Source: Rhynchopus euleeides
Taxonomy: Eukaryota; Euglenozoa; Diplonemea; Diplonemida; Diplonemidae
Assembly (NCBI GenBank): GCA_963210315.1
Contig: OY723239.1
Location: forward strand, 1-64,000
DNA length: 64,000 nucleotides
Reading direction: 5' to 3'
Shown: piece after piece, positions 35,301-54,713 of the stretch
How the letters are laid out: every line of letters begins with the position of its first letter
How positions within the stretch are numbered: the first letter of the stretch is position 1
Program-made: the position numbers and the translations under genes
The notes under the pieces: model-generated
The model's database searches: none
What the model was told of the DNA's origin: nothing
The model's input: the letters and a program-made list of their open reading frames with translations, nothing else

Positions 35301-38300
35301 TCCCGGTTTGGGCCACGCAGCCAACATGAACATTTTCGCAGACAACTGATGACCGTTTTCGATCCTGACATTGTGGGTATACCGGGGAATTCGCGATAAA
35401 AAAAATCGACAAACAATTCGGAGCTCACAATATTTTGCCGCTGTAGGTGAAGTACCCACTTTTCCCCTTTGCCAAACAGGGAAAATGTCTTTTTATAAAT
35501 TTCTCCTAAACGAATCTTCGAAGTGTTGATCGTAACCGGCCACAGTTGAAAATTTACTGGACCGCGGAATCCGAGAACATCGATCAGTTTTCACAGAAAT
35601 TAGTAGAAGATATCTCAGAAATTTTTCACCCATTTACGGTTGAGGGTTATTATACTGTATTGCGGATTTGCGGGTAATTTCGGTGCGGGATTGCGGGCAT
35701 ATCCTCAGCGACGACTCATGAATCGTGCGAGTACACCGTGTAACGTACGGAATCCGACTAGCCAGGACAATTGGCGTTTCAAATTCGGTTCGAAAATTCT
35801 TTTTGTTTTTTTGGGTCAAAACATGTGAAAAATGGGTTCCTAAGGGAAATCCCTGCTATTTTCCCGGTTTGGGCCACGCAGCCAACATGAACATTTTCGC
35901 AGACAACTGATGACCGTTTTCGATCCTGACATTGTGGGTATACCGGGGAATTCGCGATAAAAAAAATCGACAAACAATTCGGAGCTCACAATATTTTGCC
36001 GCTGTAGGTGAAGTACCCACTTTTCCCCTTTGCCAAACAGGGAAAATGTCTTTTTATAAATTTCTCCTAAACGAATCTTCGAAGTGTTGATCGTAACCGG
36101 CCACAGTTGAAAATTTACTGGACCGCGGAATCCGAGAACATCGATCAGTTTTCACAGAAATTAGTAGAAGATATCTCAGAAATTTTTCACCCATTTACGG
36201 TTGAGGGTTATTATACTGTATTGCGGATTTGCGGGTAATTTCGGTGCGGGATTGCGGGCATATCCTCAGCGACGACTCATGAATCGTGCGAGTACACCGT
36301 GTAACGTACGGAATCCGACTAGCCAGGACAATTGGCGTTTCAAATTCGGTTCGAAAATTCTTTTTGTTTTTTTGGGTCAAAACATGTGAAAAATGGGTTC
36401 CTAAGGGAAATCCCTGCTATTTTCCCGGTTTGGGCCACGCAGCCAACATGAACATTTTCGCAGACAACTGATGACCGTTTTCGATCCTGACATTGTGGGT
36501 ATACCGGGGAATTCGCGATAAAAAAAATCGACAAACAATTCGGAGCTCACAATATTTTGCCGCTGTAGGTGAAGTACCCACTTTTCCCCTTTGCCAAACA
36601 GGGAAAATGTCTTTTTATAAATTTCTCCTAAACGAATCTTCGAAGTGTTGATCGTAACCGGCCACAGTTGAAAATTTACTGGACCGCGGAATCCGAGAAC
36701 ATCGATCAGTTTTCACAGAAATTAGTAGAAGATATCTCAGAAATTTTTCACCCATTTACGGTTGAGGGTTATTATACTGTATTGCGGATTTGCGGGTAAT
36801 TTCGGTGCGGGATTGCGGGCATATCCTCAGCGACGACTCATGAATCGTGCGAGTACACCGTGTAACGTACGGAATCCGACTAGCCAGGACAATTGGCGTT
36901 TCAAATTCGGTTCGAAAATTCTTTTTGTTTTTTTGGGTCAAAACATGTGAAAAATGGGTTCCTAAGGGAAATCCCTGCTATTTTCCCGGTTTGGGCCACG
37001 CAGCCAACATGAACATTTTCGCAGACAACTGATGACCGTTTTCGATCCTGACATTGTGGGTATACCGGGGAATTCGCGATAAAAAAAATCGACAAACAAT
37101 TCGGAGCTCACAATATTTTGCCGCTGTAGGTGAAGTACCCACTTTTCCCCTTTGCCAAACAGGGAAAATGTCTTTTTATAAATTTCTCCTAAACGAATCT
37201 TCGAAGTGTTGATCGTAACCGGCCACAGTTGAAAATTTACTGGACCGCGGAATCCGAGAACATCGATCAGTTTTCACAGAAATTAGTAGAAGATATCTCA
37301 GAAATTTTTCACCCATTTACGGTTGAGGGTTATTATACTGTATTGCGGATTTGCGGGTAATTTCGGTGCGGGATTGCGGGCATATCCTCAGCGACGACTC
37401 ATGAATCGTGCGAGTACACCGTGTAACGTACGGAATCCGACTAGCCAGGACAATTGGCGTTTCAAATTCGGTTCGAAAATTCTTTTTGTTTTTTTGGGTC
37501 AAAACATGTGAAAAATGGGTTCCTAAGGGAAATCCCTGCTATTTTCCCGGTTTGGGCCACGCAGCCAACATGAACATTTTCGCAGACAACTGATGACCGT
37601 TTTCGATCCTGACATTGTGGGTATACCGGGGAATTCGCGATAAAAAAAATCGACAAACAATTCGGAGCTCACAATATTTTGCCGCTGTAGGTGAAGTACC
37701 CACTTTTCCCCTTTGCCAAACAGGGAAAATGTCTTTTTATAAATTTCTCCTAAACGAATCTTCGAAGTGTTGATCGTAACCGGCCACAGTTGAAAATTTA
37801 CTGGACCGCGGAATCCGAGAACATCGATCAGTTTTCACAGAAATTAGTAGAAGATATCTCAGAAATTTTTCACCCATTTACGGTTGAGGGTTATTATACT
37901 GTATTGCGGATTTGCGGGTAATTTCGGTGCGGGATTGCGGGCATATCCTCAGCGACGACTCATGAATCGTGCGAGTACACCGTGTAACGTACGGAATCCG
38001 ACTAGCCAGGACAATTGGCGTTTCAAATTCGGTTCGAAAATTCTTTTTGTTTTTTTGGGTCAAAACATGTGAAAAATGGGTTCCTAAGGGAAATCCCTGC
38101 TATTTTCCCGGTTTGGGCCACGCAGCCAACATGAACATTTTCGCAGACAACTGATGACCGTTTTCGATCCTGACATTGTGGGTATACCGGGGAATTCGCG
38201 ATAAAAAAAATCGACAAACAATTCGGAGCTCACAATATTTTGCCGCTGTAGGTGAAGTACCCACTTTTCCCCTTTGCCAAACAGGGAAAATGTCTTTTTA

Positions 38301-41300
38301 TAAATTTCTCCTAAACGAATCTTCGAAGTGTTGATCGTAACCGGCCACAGTTGAAAATTTACTGGACCGCGGAATCCGAGAACATCGATCAGTTTTCACA
38401 GAAATTAGTAGAAGATATCTCAGAAATTTTTCACCCATTTACGGTTGAGGGTTATTATACTGTATTGCGGATTTGCGGGTAATTTCGGTGCGGGATTGCG
38501 GGCATATCCTCAGCGACGACTCATGAATCGTGCGAGTACACCGTGTAACGTACGGAATCCGACTAGCCAGGACAATTGGCGTTTCAAATTCGGTTCGAAA
38601 ATTCTTTTTGTTTTTTTGGGTCAAAACATGTGAAAAATGGGTTCCTAAGGGAAATCCCTGCTATTTTCCCGGTTTGGGCCACGCAGCCAACATGAACATT
38701 TTCGCAGACAACTGATGACCGTTTTCGATCCTGACATTGTGGGTATACCGGGGAATTCGCGATAAAAAAAATCGACAAACAATTCGGAGCTCACAATATT
38801 TTGCCGCTGTAGGTGAAGTACCCACTTTTCCCCTTTGCCAAACAGGGAAAATGTCTTTTTATAAATTTCTCCTAAACGAATCTTCGAAGTGTTGATCGTA
38901 ACCGGCCACAGTTGAAAATTTACTGGACCGCGGAATCCGAGAACATCGATCAGTTTTCACAGAAATTAGTAGAAGATATCTCAGAAATTTTTCACCCATT
39001 TACGGTTGAGGGTTATTATACTGTATTGCGGATTTGCGGGTAATTTCGGTGCGGGATTGCGGGCATATCCTCAGCGACGACTCATGAATCGTGCGAGTAC
39101 ACCGTGTAACGTACGGAATCCGACTAGCCAGGACAATTGGCGTTTCAAATTCGGTTCGAAAATTCTTTTTGTTTTTTTGGGTCAAAACATGTGAAAAATG
39201 GGTTCCTAAGGGAAATCCCTGCTATTTTCCCGGTTTGGGCCACGCAGCCAACATGAACATTTTCGCAGACAACTGATGACCGTTTTCGATCCTGACATTG
39301 TGGGTATACCGGGGAATTCGCGATAAAAAAAATCGACAAACAATTCGGAGCTCACAATATTTTGCCGCTGTAGGTGAAGTACCCACTTTTCCCCTTTGCC
39401 AAACAGGGAAAATGTCTTTTTATAAATTTCTCCTAAACGAATCTTCGAAGTGTTGATCGTAACCGGCCACAGTTGAAAATTTACTGGACCGCGGAATCCG
39501 AGAACATCGATCAGTTTTCACAGAAATTAGTAGAAGATATCTCAGAAATTTTTCACCCATTTACGGTTGAGGGTTATTATACTGTATTGCGGATTTGCGG
39601 GTAATTTCGGTGCGGGATTGCGGGCATATCCTCAGCGACGACTCATGAATCGTGCGAGTACACCGTGTAACGTACGGAATCCGACTAGCCAGGACAATTG
39701 GCGTTTCAAATTCGGTTCGAAAATTCTTTTTGTTTTTTTGGGTCAAAACATGTGAAAAATGGGTTCCTAAGGGAAATCCCTGCTATTTTCCCGGTTTGGG
39801 CCACGCAGCCAACATGAACATTTTCGCAGACAACTGATGACCGTTTTCGATCCTGACATTGTGGGTATACCGGGGAATTCGCGATAAAAAAAATCGACAA
39901 ACAATTCGGAGCTCACAATATTTTGCCGCTGTAGGTGAAGTACCCACTTTTCCCCTTTGCCAAACAGGGAAAATGTCTTTTTATAAATTTCTCCTAAACG
40001 AATCTTCGAAGTGTTGATCGTAACCGGCCACAGTTGAAAATTTACTGGACCGCGGAATCCGAGAACATCGATCAGTTTTCACAGAAATTAGTAGAAGATA
40101 TCTCAGAAATTTTTCACCCATTTACGGTTGAGGGTTATTATACTGTATTGCGGATTTGCGGGTAATTTCGGTGCGGGATTGCGGGCATATCCTCAGCGAC
40201 GACTCATGAATCGTGCGAGTACACCGTGTAACGTACGGAATCCGACTAGCCAGGACAATTGGCGTTTCAAATTCGGTTCGAAAATTCTTTTTGTTTTTTT
40301 GGGTCAAAACATGTGAAAAATGGGTTCCTAAGGGAAATCCCTGCTATTTTCCCGGTTTGGGCCACGCAGCCAACATGAACATTTTCGCAGACAACTGATG
40401 ACCGTTTTCGATCCTGACATTGTGGGTATACCGGGGAATTCGCGATAAAAAAAATCGACAAACAATTCGGAGCTCACAATATTTTGCCGCTGTAGGTGAA
40501 GTACCCACTTTTCCCCTTTGCCAAACAGGGAAAATGTCTTTTTATAAATTTCTCCTAAACGAATCTTCGAAGTGTTGATCGTAACCGGCCACAGTTGAAA
40601 ATTTACTGGACCGCGGAATCCGAGAACATCGATCAGTTTTCACAGAAATTAGTAGAAGATATCTCAGAAATTTTTCACCCATTTACGGTTGAGGGTTATT
40701 ATACTGTATTGCGGATTTGCGGGTAATTTCGGTGCGGGATTGCGGGCATATCCTCAGCGACGACTCATGAATCGTGCGAGTACACCGTGTAACGTACGGA
40801 ATCCGACTAGCCAGGACAATTGGCGTTTCAAATTCGGTTCGAAAATTCTTTTTGTTTTTTTGGGTCAAAACATGTGAAAAATGGGTTCCTAAGGGAAATC
40901 CCTGCTATTTTCCCGGTTTGGGCCACGCAGCCAACATGAACATTTTCGCAGACAACTGATGACCGTTTTCGATCCTGACATTGTGGGTATACCGGGGAAT
41001 TCGCGATAAAAAAAATCGACAAACAATTCGGAGCTCACAATATTTTGCCGCTGTAGGTGAAGTACCCACTTTTCCCCTTTGCCAAACAGGGAAAATGTCT
41101 TTTTATAAATTTCTCCTAAACGAATCTTCGAAGTGTTGATCGTAACCGGCCACAGTTGAAAATTTACTGGACCGCGGAATCCGAGAACATCGATCAGTTT
41201 TCACAGAAATTAGTAGAAGATATCTCAGAAATTTTTCACCCATTTACGGTTGAGGGTTATTATACTGTATTGCGGATTTGCGGGTAATTTCGGTGCGGGA

Positions 41301-44300
41301 TTGCGGGCATATCCTCAGCGACGACTCATGAATCGTGCGAGTACACCGTGTAACGTACGGAATCCGACTAGCCAGGACAATTGGCGTTTCAAATTCGGTT
41401 CGAAAATTCTTTTTGTTTTTTTGGGTCAAAACATGTGAAAAATGGGTTCCTAAGGGAAATCCCTGCTATTTTCCCGGTTTGGGCCACGCAGCCAACATGA
41501 ACATTTTCGCAGACAACTGATGACCGTTTTCGATCCTGACATTGTGGGTATACCGGGGAATTCGCGATAAAAAAAATCGACAAACAATTCGGAGCTCACA
41601 ATATTTTGCCGCTGTAGGTGAAGTACCCACTTTTCCCCTTTGCCAAACAGGGAAAATGTCTTTTTATAAATTTCTCCTAAACGAATCTTCGAAGTGTTGA
41701 TCGTAACCGGCCACAGTTGAAAATTTACTGGACCGCGGAATCCGAGAACATCGATCAGTTTTCACAGAAATTAGTAGAAGATATCTCAGAAATTTTTCAC
41801 CCATTTACGGTTGAGGGTTATTATACTGTATTGCGGATTTGCGGGTAATTTCGGTGCGGGATTGCGGGCATATCCTCAGCGACGACTCATGAATCGTGCG
41901 AGTACACCGTGTAACGTACGGAATCCGACTAGCCAGGACAATTGGCGTTTCAAATTCGGTTCGAAAATTCTTTTTGTTTTTTTGGGTCAAAACATGTGAA
42001 AAATGGGTTCCTAAGGGAAATCCCTGCTATTTTCCCGGTTTGGGCCACGCAGCCAACATGAACATTTTCGCAGACAACTGATGACCGTTTTCGATCCTGA
42101 CATTGTGGGTATACCGGGGAATTCGCGATAAAAAAAATCGACAAACAATTCGGAGCTCACAATATTTTGCCGCTGTAGGTGAAGTACCCACTTTTCCCCT
42201 TTGCCAAACAGGGAAAATGTCTTTTTATAAATTTCTCCTAAACGAATCTTCGAAGTGTTGATCGTAACCGGCCACAGTTGAAAATTTACTGGACCGCGGA
42301 ATCCGAGAACATCGATCAGTTTTCACAGAAATTAGTAGAAGATATCTCAGAAATTTTTCACCCATTTACGGTTGAGGGTTATTATACTGTATTGCGGATT
42401 TGCGGGTAATTTCGGTGCGGGATTGCGGGCATATCCTCAGCGACGACTCATGAATCGTGCGAGTACACCGTGTAACGTACGGAATCCGACTAGCCAGGAC
42501 AATTGGCGTTTCAAATTCGGTTCGAAAATTCTTTTTGTTTTTTTGGGTCAAAACATGTGAAAAATGGGTTCCTAAGGGAAATCCCTGCTATTTTCCCGGT
42601 TTGGGCCACGCAGCCAACATGAACATTTTCGCAGACAACTGATGACCGTTTTCGATCCTGACATTGTGGGTATACCGGGGAATTCGCGATAAAAAAAATC
42701 GACAAACAATTCGGAGCTCACAATATTTTGCCGCTGTAGGTGAAGTACCCACTTTTCCCCTTTGCCAAACAGGGAAAATGTCTTTTTATAAATTTCTCCT
42801 AAACGAATCTTCGAAGTGTTGATCGTAACCGGCCACAGTTGAAAATTTACTGGACCGCGGAATCCGAGAACATCGATCAGTTTTCACAGAAATTAGTAGA
42901 AGATATCTCAGAAATTTTTCACCCATTTACGGTTGAGGGTTATTATACTGTATTGCGGATTTGCGGGTAATTTCGGTGCGGGATTGCGGGCATATCCTCA
43001 GCGACGACTCATGAATCGTGCGAGTACACCGTGTAACGTACGGAATCCGACTAGCCAGGACAATTGGCGTTTCAAATTCGGTTCGAAAATTCTTTTTGTT
43101 TTTTTGGGTCAAAACATGTGAAAAATGGGTTCCTAAGGGAAATCCCTGCTATTTTCCCGGTTTGGGCCACGCAGCCAACATGAACATTTTCGCAGACAAC
43201 TGATGACCGTTTTCGATCCTGACATTGTGGGTATACCGGGGAATTCGCGATAAAAAAAATCGACAAACAATTCGGAGCTCACAATATTTTGCCGCTGTAG
43301 GTGAAGTACCCACTTTTCCCCTTTGCCAAACAGGGAAAATGTCTTTTTATAAATTTCTCCTAAACGAATCTTCGAAGTGTTGATCGTAACCGGCCACAGT
43401 TGAAAATTTACTGGACCGCGGAATCCGAGAACATCGATCAGTTTTCACAGAAATTAGTAGAAGATATCTCAGAAATTTTTCACCCATTTACGGTTGAGGG
43501 TTATTATACTGTATTGCGGATTTGCGGGTAATTTCGGTGCGGGATTGCGGGCATATCCTCAGCGACGACTCATGAATCGTGCGAGTACACCGTGTAACGT
43601 ACGGAATCCGACTAGCCAGGACAATTGGCGTTTCAAATTCGGTTCGAAAATTCTTTTTGTTTTTTTGGGTCAAAACATGTGAAAAATGGGTTCCTAAGGG
43701 AAATCCCTGCTATTTTCCCGGTTTGGGCCACGCAGCCAACATGAACATTTTCGCAGACAACTGATGACCGTTTTCGATCCTGACATTGTGGGTATACCGG
43801 GGAATTCGCGATAAAAAAAATCGACAAACAATTCGGAGCTCACAATATTTTGCCGCTGTAGGTGAAGTACCCACTTTTCCCCTTTGCCAAACAGGGAAAA
43901 TGTCTTTTTATAAATTTCTCCTAAACGAATCTTCGAAGTGTTGATCGTAACCGGCCACAGTTGAAAATTTACTGGACCGCGGAATCCGAGAACATCGATC
44001 AGTTTTCACAGAAATTAGTAGAAGATATCTCAGAAATTTTTCACCCATTTACGGTTGAGGGTTATTATACTGTATTGCGGATTTGCGGGTAATTTCGGTG
44101 CGGGATTGCGGGCATATCCTCAGCGACGACTCATGAATCGTGCGAGTACACCGTGTAACGTACGGAATCCGACTAGCCAGGACAATTGGCGTTTCAAATT
44201 CGGTTCGAAAATTCTTTTTGTTTTTTTGGGTCAAAACATGTGAAAAATGGGTTCCTAAGGGAAATCCCTGCTATTTTCCCGGTTTGGGCCACGCAGCCAA

Positions 44301-45037
44301 CATGAACATTTTCGCAGACAACTGATGACCGTTTTCGATCCTGACATTGTGGGTATACCGGGGAATTCGCGATAAAAAAAATCGACAAACAATTCGGAGC
44401 TCACAATATTTTGCCGCTGTAGGTGAAGTACCCACTTTTCCCCTTTGCCAAACAGGGAAAATGTCTTTTTATAAATTTCTCCTAAACGAATCTTCGAAGT
44501 GTTGATCGTAACCGGCCACAGTTGAAAATTTACTGGACCGCGGAATCCGAGAACATCGATCAGTTTTCACAGAAATTAGTAGAAGATATCTCAGAAATTT
44601 TTCACCCATTTACGGTTGAGGGTTATTATACTGTATTGCGGATTTGCGGGTAATTTCGGTGCGGGATTGCGGGCATATCCTCAGCGACGACTCATGAATC
44701 GTGCGAGTACACCGTGTAACGTACGGAATCCGACTAGCCAGGACAATTGGCGTTTCAAATTCGGTTCGAAAATTCTTTTTGTTTTTTTGGGTCAAAACAT
44801 GTGAAAAATGGGTTCCTAAGGGAAATCCCTGCTATTTTCCCGGTTTGGGCCACGCAGCCAACATGAACATTTTCGCAGACAACTGATGACCGTTTTCGAT
44901 CCTGACATTGTGGGTATACCGGGGAATTCGCGATAAAAAAAATCGACAAACAATTCGGAGCTCACAATATTTTGCCGCTGTAGGTGAAGTACCCACTTTT
45001 CCCCTTTGCCAAACAGGGAAAATGTCTTTTTATAAAT
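23307..45037 (+). repeat. 39-copy tandem array of the 561-bp Helitron 5' terminal unit (type B)
   Basis: Units begin every 561 bp from 23307 to 44625; 38 are complete. The last stops at 45037 and continues as AATCCGAGAAC, a piece found about 70 bp further on in the unit, consistent with an internal deletion at a short AAT match. Every unit starts with the transposon terminus and carries the +85 motif. Where I compared them the copies are identical except one C-to-T change at 34238. No conserved coding sequence: the three small frames per unit overlap on both strands and are shadows. Confidence 0.95.
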
Positions 45038-45494
45038 CCGAGAACGGCCAAGGGCAATGTGTCTGATTTTCAGGTTTTCCACGTTTTCCCTTTTGACCCA
45101 CCCCCAGTGAACTATACCCCACAAAGTAATAGGGATATACCATACTCATATATATACAGGGGCGTATGGTCGGTAAGTGGGTATGTGGTAATACCTGGGA
45201 CCGGTATTTTCTTCTTTTTTTTGGACCAGATATTTTTTTTCGGATTTTTGCCTCAATTTTTTCCCTTTGTCTCCTGTGTGGTTTATGGGATATCCCTATT
45301 ACAAGGGGTATACACCCTGATTTTGGGGGGGTCCCCATTTTGTGTACTGTGTCCACCTCCCCCCCTACCCCCCTGTACTACCTTCTGTTGTCTGTGCTCG
45401 GATGTGTTGTGCCTGTGTCCTGTCCACCTTCCCCCCACACAACCCACCCTCCTGACCAGGAAACCACACACACAAACAACAGAAGAAGGTTGAG
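45038..45494 (+). promoter_or_regulatory. leader region upstream of the element C genes
   Basis: No gene. A 13-bp inverted repeat GTAATAGGGATAT (45126-45138) / ATATCCCTATTAC (45290-45302) encloses 151 bp with T-rich tracts. The final 120 bp are C/A-rich, like the leader before the Rep gene in element A. A promoter is likely here but no core motif can be named. Confidence 0.4.
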
Positions 45495-45954
45495 ATGGAC
45501 CCAGCCTGTGAAGTTATCCTTGAGAAGATCCTGAATCGGCTCGATGCTCTCCAGGAGGACGTCAGGGGGCTGAAGCTGGAGGCCGCAAGGGCTGAGCGTG
45601 AGATTATCTTCCCTCTACGTGCTGTTGAACGTCACACAAGGGCGACTCGAAGGGGCCTGGAGAACAAGTGGGGAGCCAACAAGCAGAACATCTCTGCTGC
45701 AGAGGAGGTCCAGAGGAATCTGGCCACTGTCAGTGCTGAGTGTGCACGTGCCTCCGAGGCTTCGAGGGTGCTGTTCGAAGAGATGGAGATCGAGAGGGCG
45801 TTGCAGCGCGGGCAGTTCAACCACCTCCACAAGCTGCTGGTGCACCTCCACTGCAAGTTCGATGGTGCAGCTCTTGCACTGGCTGATGACGACCTTGGTG
45901 CTGATCCTGTGCCCCCCCCTGAGCTGGGTCCAGAGGAAAGGCCCCCCCAGGTCC

Positions 45955-45992
<38 letters not shown>

Positions 45993-46181
45993 AACAAGGA
46001 GGAGAACCTGGGCCACGCTCAGAAGCCGACGACTGCCTTGACTGGCCTGGTGAACGATGGGCCGAAGGGTGACGGGCCGCCTCCTGACAATCAGCTGGAT
46101 GGAAGGGCTGAGATGCCCAAGCGCAAGAAGAAGCGGACATTGCCACAGGGCACCCCCTCGTCTGTGATTGATCTGTGCTGA
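45495..46181 (+). CDS. Helitron C accessory protein, predicted coiled coil with NLS and SIM-like tail
   Basis: 228 residues from ATG, not a family I recognise. Residues 1-125 are Leu/Glu/Arg/Ala-rich and amphipathic (ILNRLDALQEDVRGLKLEAA onwards), a probable coiled coil. A Pro-rich piece and about 14 Asn (AAC repeat, 45955-45996) form a linker. The C-terminal part has PKRKKKR, a classical basic nuclear localisation signal, and ends SSVIDLC, whose VIDL resembles a SUMO-interacting motif. It stands first in the gene row of element C, about 330 bp before the Rep/helicase start, on the same strand. Element A has no counterpart. A nuclear partner of Rep is a reasonable guess only. Confidence 0.65.
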
Positions 46182-46512
46182 CTGAGGGGTGTTTAGTGTT
46201 TTTAACTGTAGGAGGAGAAGCAACAGCCATAATTCGTGACAGCCGACCCTCCCCCACCCTTCCCCCCCCTTCTCCCCCCCATGCCATTCTGTATTGGTTG
46301 GTACTCTTTGAATTGATGCACAAAACACATCACCCCCACAACAGGACACACACACGTGCGATACTGAAGGGGAGGTGCTACTGCCCGTGCAGGGCGACAC
46401 CGCCTTAAAACTTCATAACCACACACACACACACACACACAGACAACAACATGCCAGTAGTCGTCGTCAACCCAGATGGGACACCTCTCTAACCTGACAA
46501 CCACCACACAAG
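46182..46512 (+). other. spacer between the coiled-coil gene and Rep/helicase of element C
   Basis: It holds C-rich tracts, a (CA)n run at about 46422-46441, and a hairpin at 46374-46401 (GGTG...GCCC-GTGCA-GGGC..CACC). The hairpin is in the same relative place as the double hairpins after the other genes but lacks their conserved flanks. Confidence 0.5.
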
Positions 46513-52818
<6,306 letters not shown>

Positions 52819-52971
52819 GAGCAGCAGTTCAAGAAGATGAGCTGATTCGATGGCTTTCTTTCTTTCAGTCTTCAGTTTCGTCTTTATCGATTTTGTTTCT
52901 GTGTACAGATGGGTTGGGTGGGGTGGAAGGGCAAAACAACGTGAGAAAAAGAAACAAAAAAAAACACAGCC

Positions 52972-53056
52972 GAAAAGCACCACACCAGACCTGGTTGATT
53001 TGCCAAGAATCGATTGGGGGGCGTCCGTCCTGGCAGACGGGTGAAAGGAGCAGCCA
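52972..53056 (+). terminator. double-hairpin element C1, downstream of Rep/helicase
   Basis: GAAAAGCACCACACC after an A-rich run; hairpin I GATT...AATC; GGGGGGCGT; hairpin II CCGTC-CTGGCA-GACGG, identical to the element at 12293; then GGGTGAAAGGAGCAGCCA. It sits 150 bp after the stop codon. The rest of 52819-53224 is AT-rich, then C-rich, and holds no gene. Confidence 0.55.
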
Positions 53057-53224
53057 TGGCAGTAAGAGAAGATACATGCCTCGATCCCCCCCCCCCCCAC
53101 CCCACCCAGCCCCACCCCCTTTCCCCCCCTCGACTCAACGCTGTGACATTGTACTTCTTCTTGCACATGTTGTTCACACACACACACAGCATCACCCTTC
53201 AGGTTCGAACACAACTACAACACA

Positions 53225-54293
53225 ATGGGGAGGCAGCTGGACAAGCTGCTGGAGTCGGGACAATACACGATACGTATCATCTCTCCATTACAGATCTCCA
53301 TCCGAAACATCAAGAATGGTCTCCCGATGCCAGTCCCGTACGCGCTCACGATGGAGCTCAAGGCTGAAGAAGAAGCGAGGGAGTGGAGGGAGGAGTGGCA
53401 GGGGTTCCAGAAGGAGATCTTTGGGGAGGATCCGGATGCCGATGACTCCCCCCTGGATGCTGATGAGATCGTGTCCCAGATCCGGGCAGCGGCAGACCAT
53501 GGGAAGATGATGGATGCAAGGACCGACATGGGCCTAATAGACGACCCCATCGAAGATGACGAGTACATCGCCTTCTTGGAGCATCAGCGCAACAATCTCG
53601 ACGATGGGGATGATTCTGATGACACAGCTGATGATGGGGAGGATTCTGACGACGAAAGCGGGATCTACCTGACATATGTGCCACCCATCGACCCTGTCCC
53701 AAATTCGGTGACTGTTCTTGTTCCTCAAGAGAACAGTGACAAGGCTCCACAACCGAACAAGGAGGAGATCAACGTGCAGGATCTTCTGGCAAGTCTGTAC
53801 AGCATAAGCTGGCCTCTGTCAGCACTGGAGCCGGCCGGCGACAATCCCGAGCTGGCGGCTGTCTGTCCTGAGGGCAAAGAGGGAGAAGAACAGGCTGACG
53901 ACGGTGCCGAGCTGACAGCTGTGTCTCGCCCTCTTCTGTCCTCACTCCTGACCCCTCGGATGGGAACAGAAGAGCCTGGAAGACGCGTGCGTGTTGAAAC
54001 AGTCACAAGATACGAGAAGAGGTGGGACGACGAGGTATGCCATGCACACACGATTCAATACTCGATCACCACACACCAAACAGATCGTCTGCAAGAGATG
54101 TCTCTTTGCCTTCAAAAACACCGCCGCATACAACAAGCACAAGGAGGGGTGCCTCCAGTTCTGCAGATCATGCGGAGCGGTTGTCGGCAGGAAAAGCCAC
54201 AAGTGCCGTGCTGGAACGAAGCGGAAGCATGAGAGGGACAGACGGTTCCTCAAGGGGCGGGACATGTGGGAGGTCAGGTGGGGGACGCCATAA
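53225..54293 (+). CDS. Helitron accessory protein of element C, acidic with C-terminal zinc finger; two exons
   Basis: Homologue of the gene at 12520. Exon 1 53225-54034 (270 codons), intron 54035-54083 (49 nt, GTATGC...AAACAG, phase 0), exon 2 54084-54293. Shared with A: the MG-(K/R)-x-LD start, a P-x-(A)LTMELK-like segment, a variable acidic middle (here Asp-rich, DDGDDSDDTADDGEDSDD), the VETVTRYEKRW segment before the splice, and the finger CKRC..H..C / CRSC..H.C with a basic tail. Lys-Asp-Ala repeats are absent. The conserved ends and very different middles suggest selection on the finger and splice region. Function unknown. Confidence 0.8.
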
Positions 54294-54463
54294 AAAACCG
54301 GTGTGTCTGATGTAAAAATACAATAACAAAAAATATACAAAAGGTTGCACCGCCGAAGGTAATCGACAACACATCAGGGTATTGTTGATGCACGAAGCTG
54401 AAGGCGTGTGACTTGGGAAGGAGAGAGGGAGGGGGGCAGGAAAGGGAAAATAAAAAAGAAACT

Positions 54464-54548
54464 GAAAGCACTACACCAACCGGCTCGATACCTGGGAGTG
54501 TCGAAAAGGGGGCGTCCGTTTTGGCCAACGGGTGAAATGAGCAGCCAC
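54464..54548 (+). terminator. double-hairpin element C2, downstream of the accessory gene
   Basis: GAAAGCACTACACC; hairpin I TCGA...TCGA; GGGGGCGT; hairpin II CCGTT-TTGGCC-AACGG; GGGTGAAATGAGCAGCCAC. The fifth pair of hairpin II is T-A here against C-G at 12293 and 52972, a compensated change. It lies 165 bp before the 3' end of element C; 54294-54463 shows no gene. Confidence 0.55.
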
Positions 54549-54713
54549 AGAATCAAGCGACAGAGCAGTGACAGACACAGACAAGACACGTCCGACCCAG
54601 CCCCCTCCCCACGAAGGCATCGAAAGACGACACACAAATGCAGCAACACACTCACACAAAACATACACCTACCACCAGCGCAGGAAGGTAGCAACGGGTG
54701 CTTACACTTCTAG
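54549..54713 (+). other. 3' end of element C
   Basis: No gene. It ends GGGTGCTTACACTTCTAG (54696-54713) and is followed by the T of the 8-mer. The preceding 15 bp closely match the end of element B (CCAGCGCAGGAAGG). Confidence 0.75.

Noticed and set aside
23383-44886. 61-64 residue frames repeated every 561 bp as a small-protein family
   Set aside because: Frames overlap on both strands, the related type A units alter them, and the unit is the transposon terminus.
23307-45037. CRISPR-like or rDNA spacer array
   Set aside because: The units are contiguous copies with no variable spacers and no rRNA; the sequence equals the element's 5' end.
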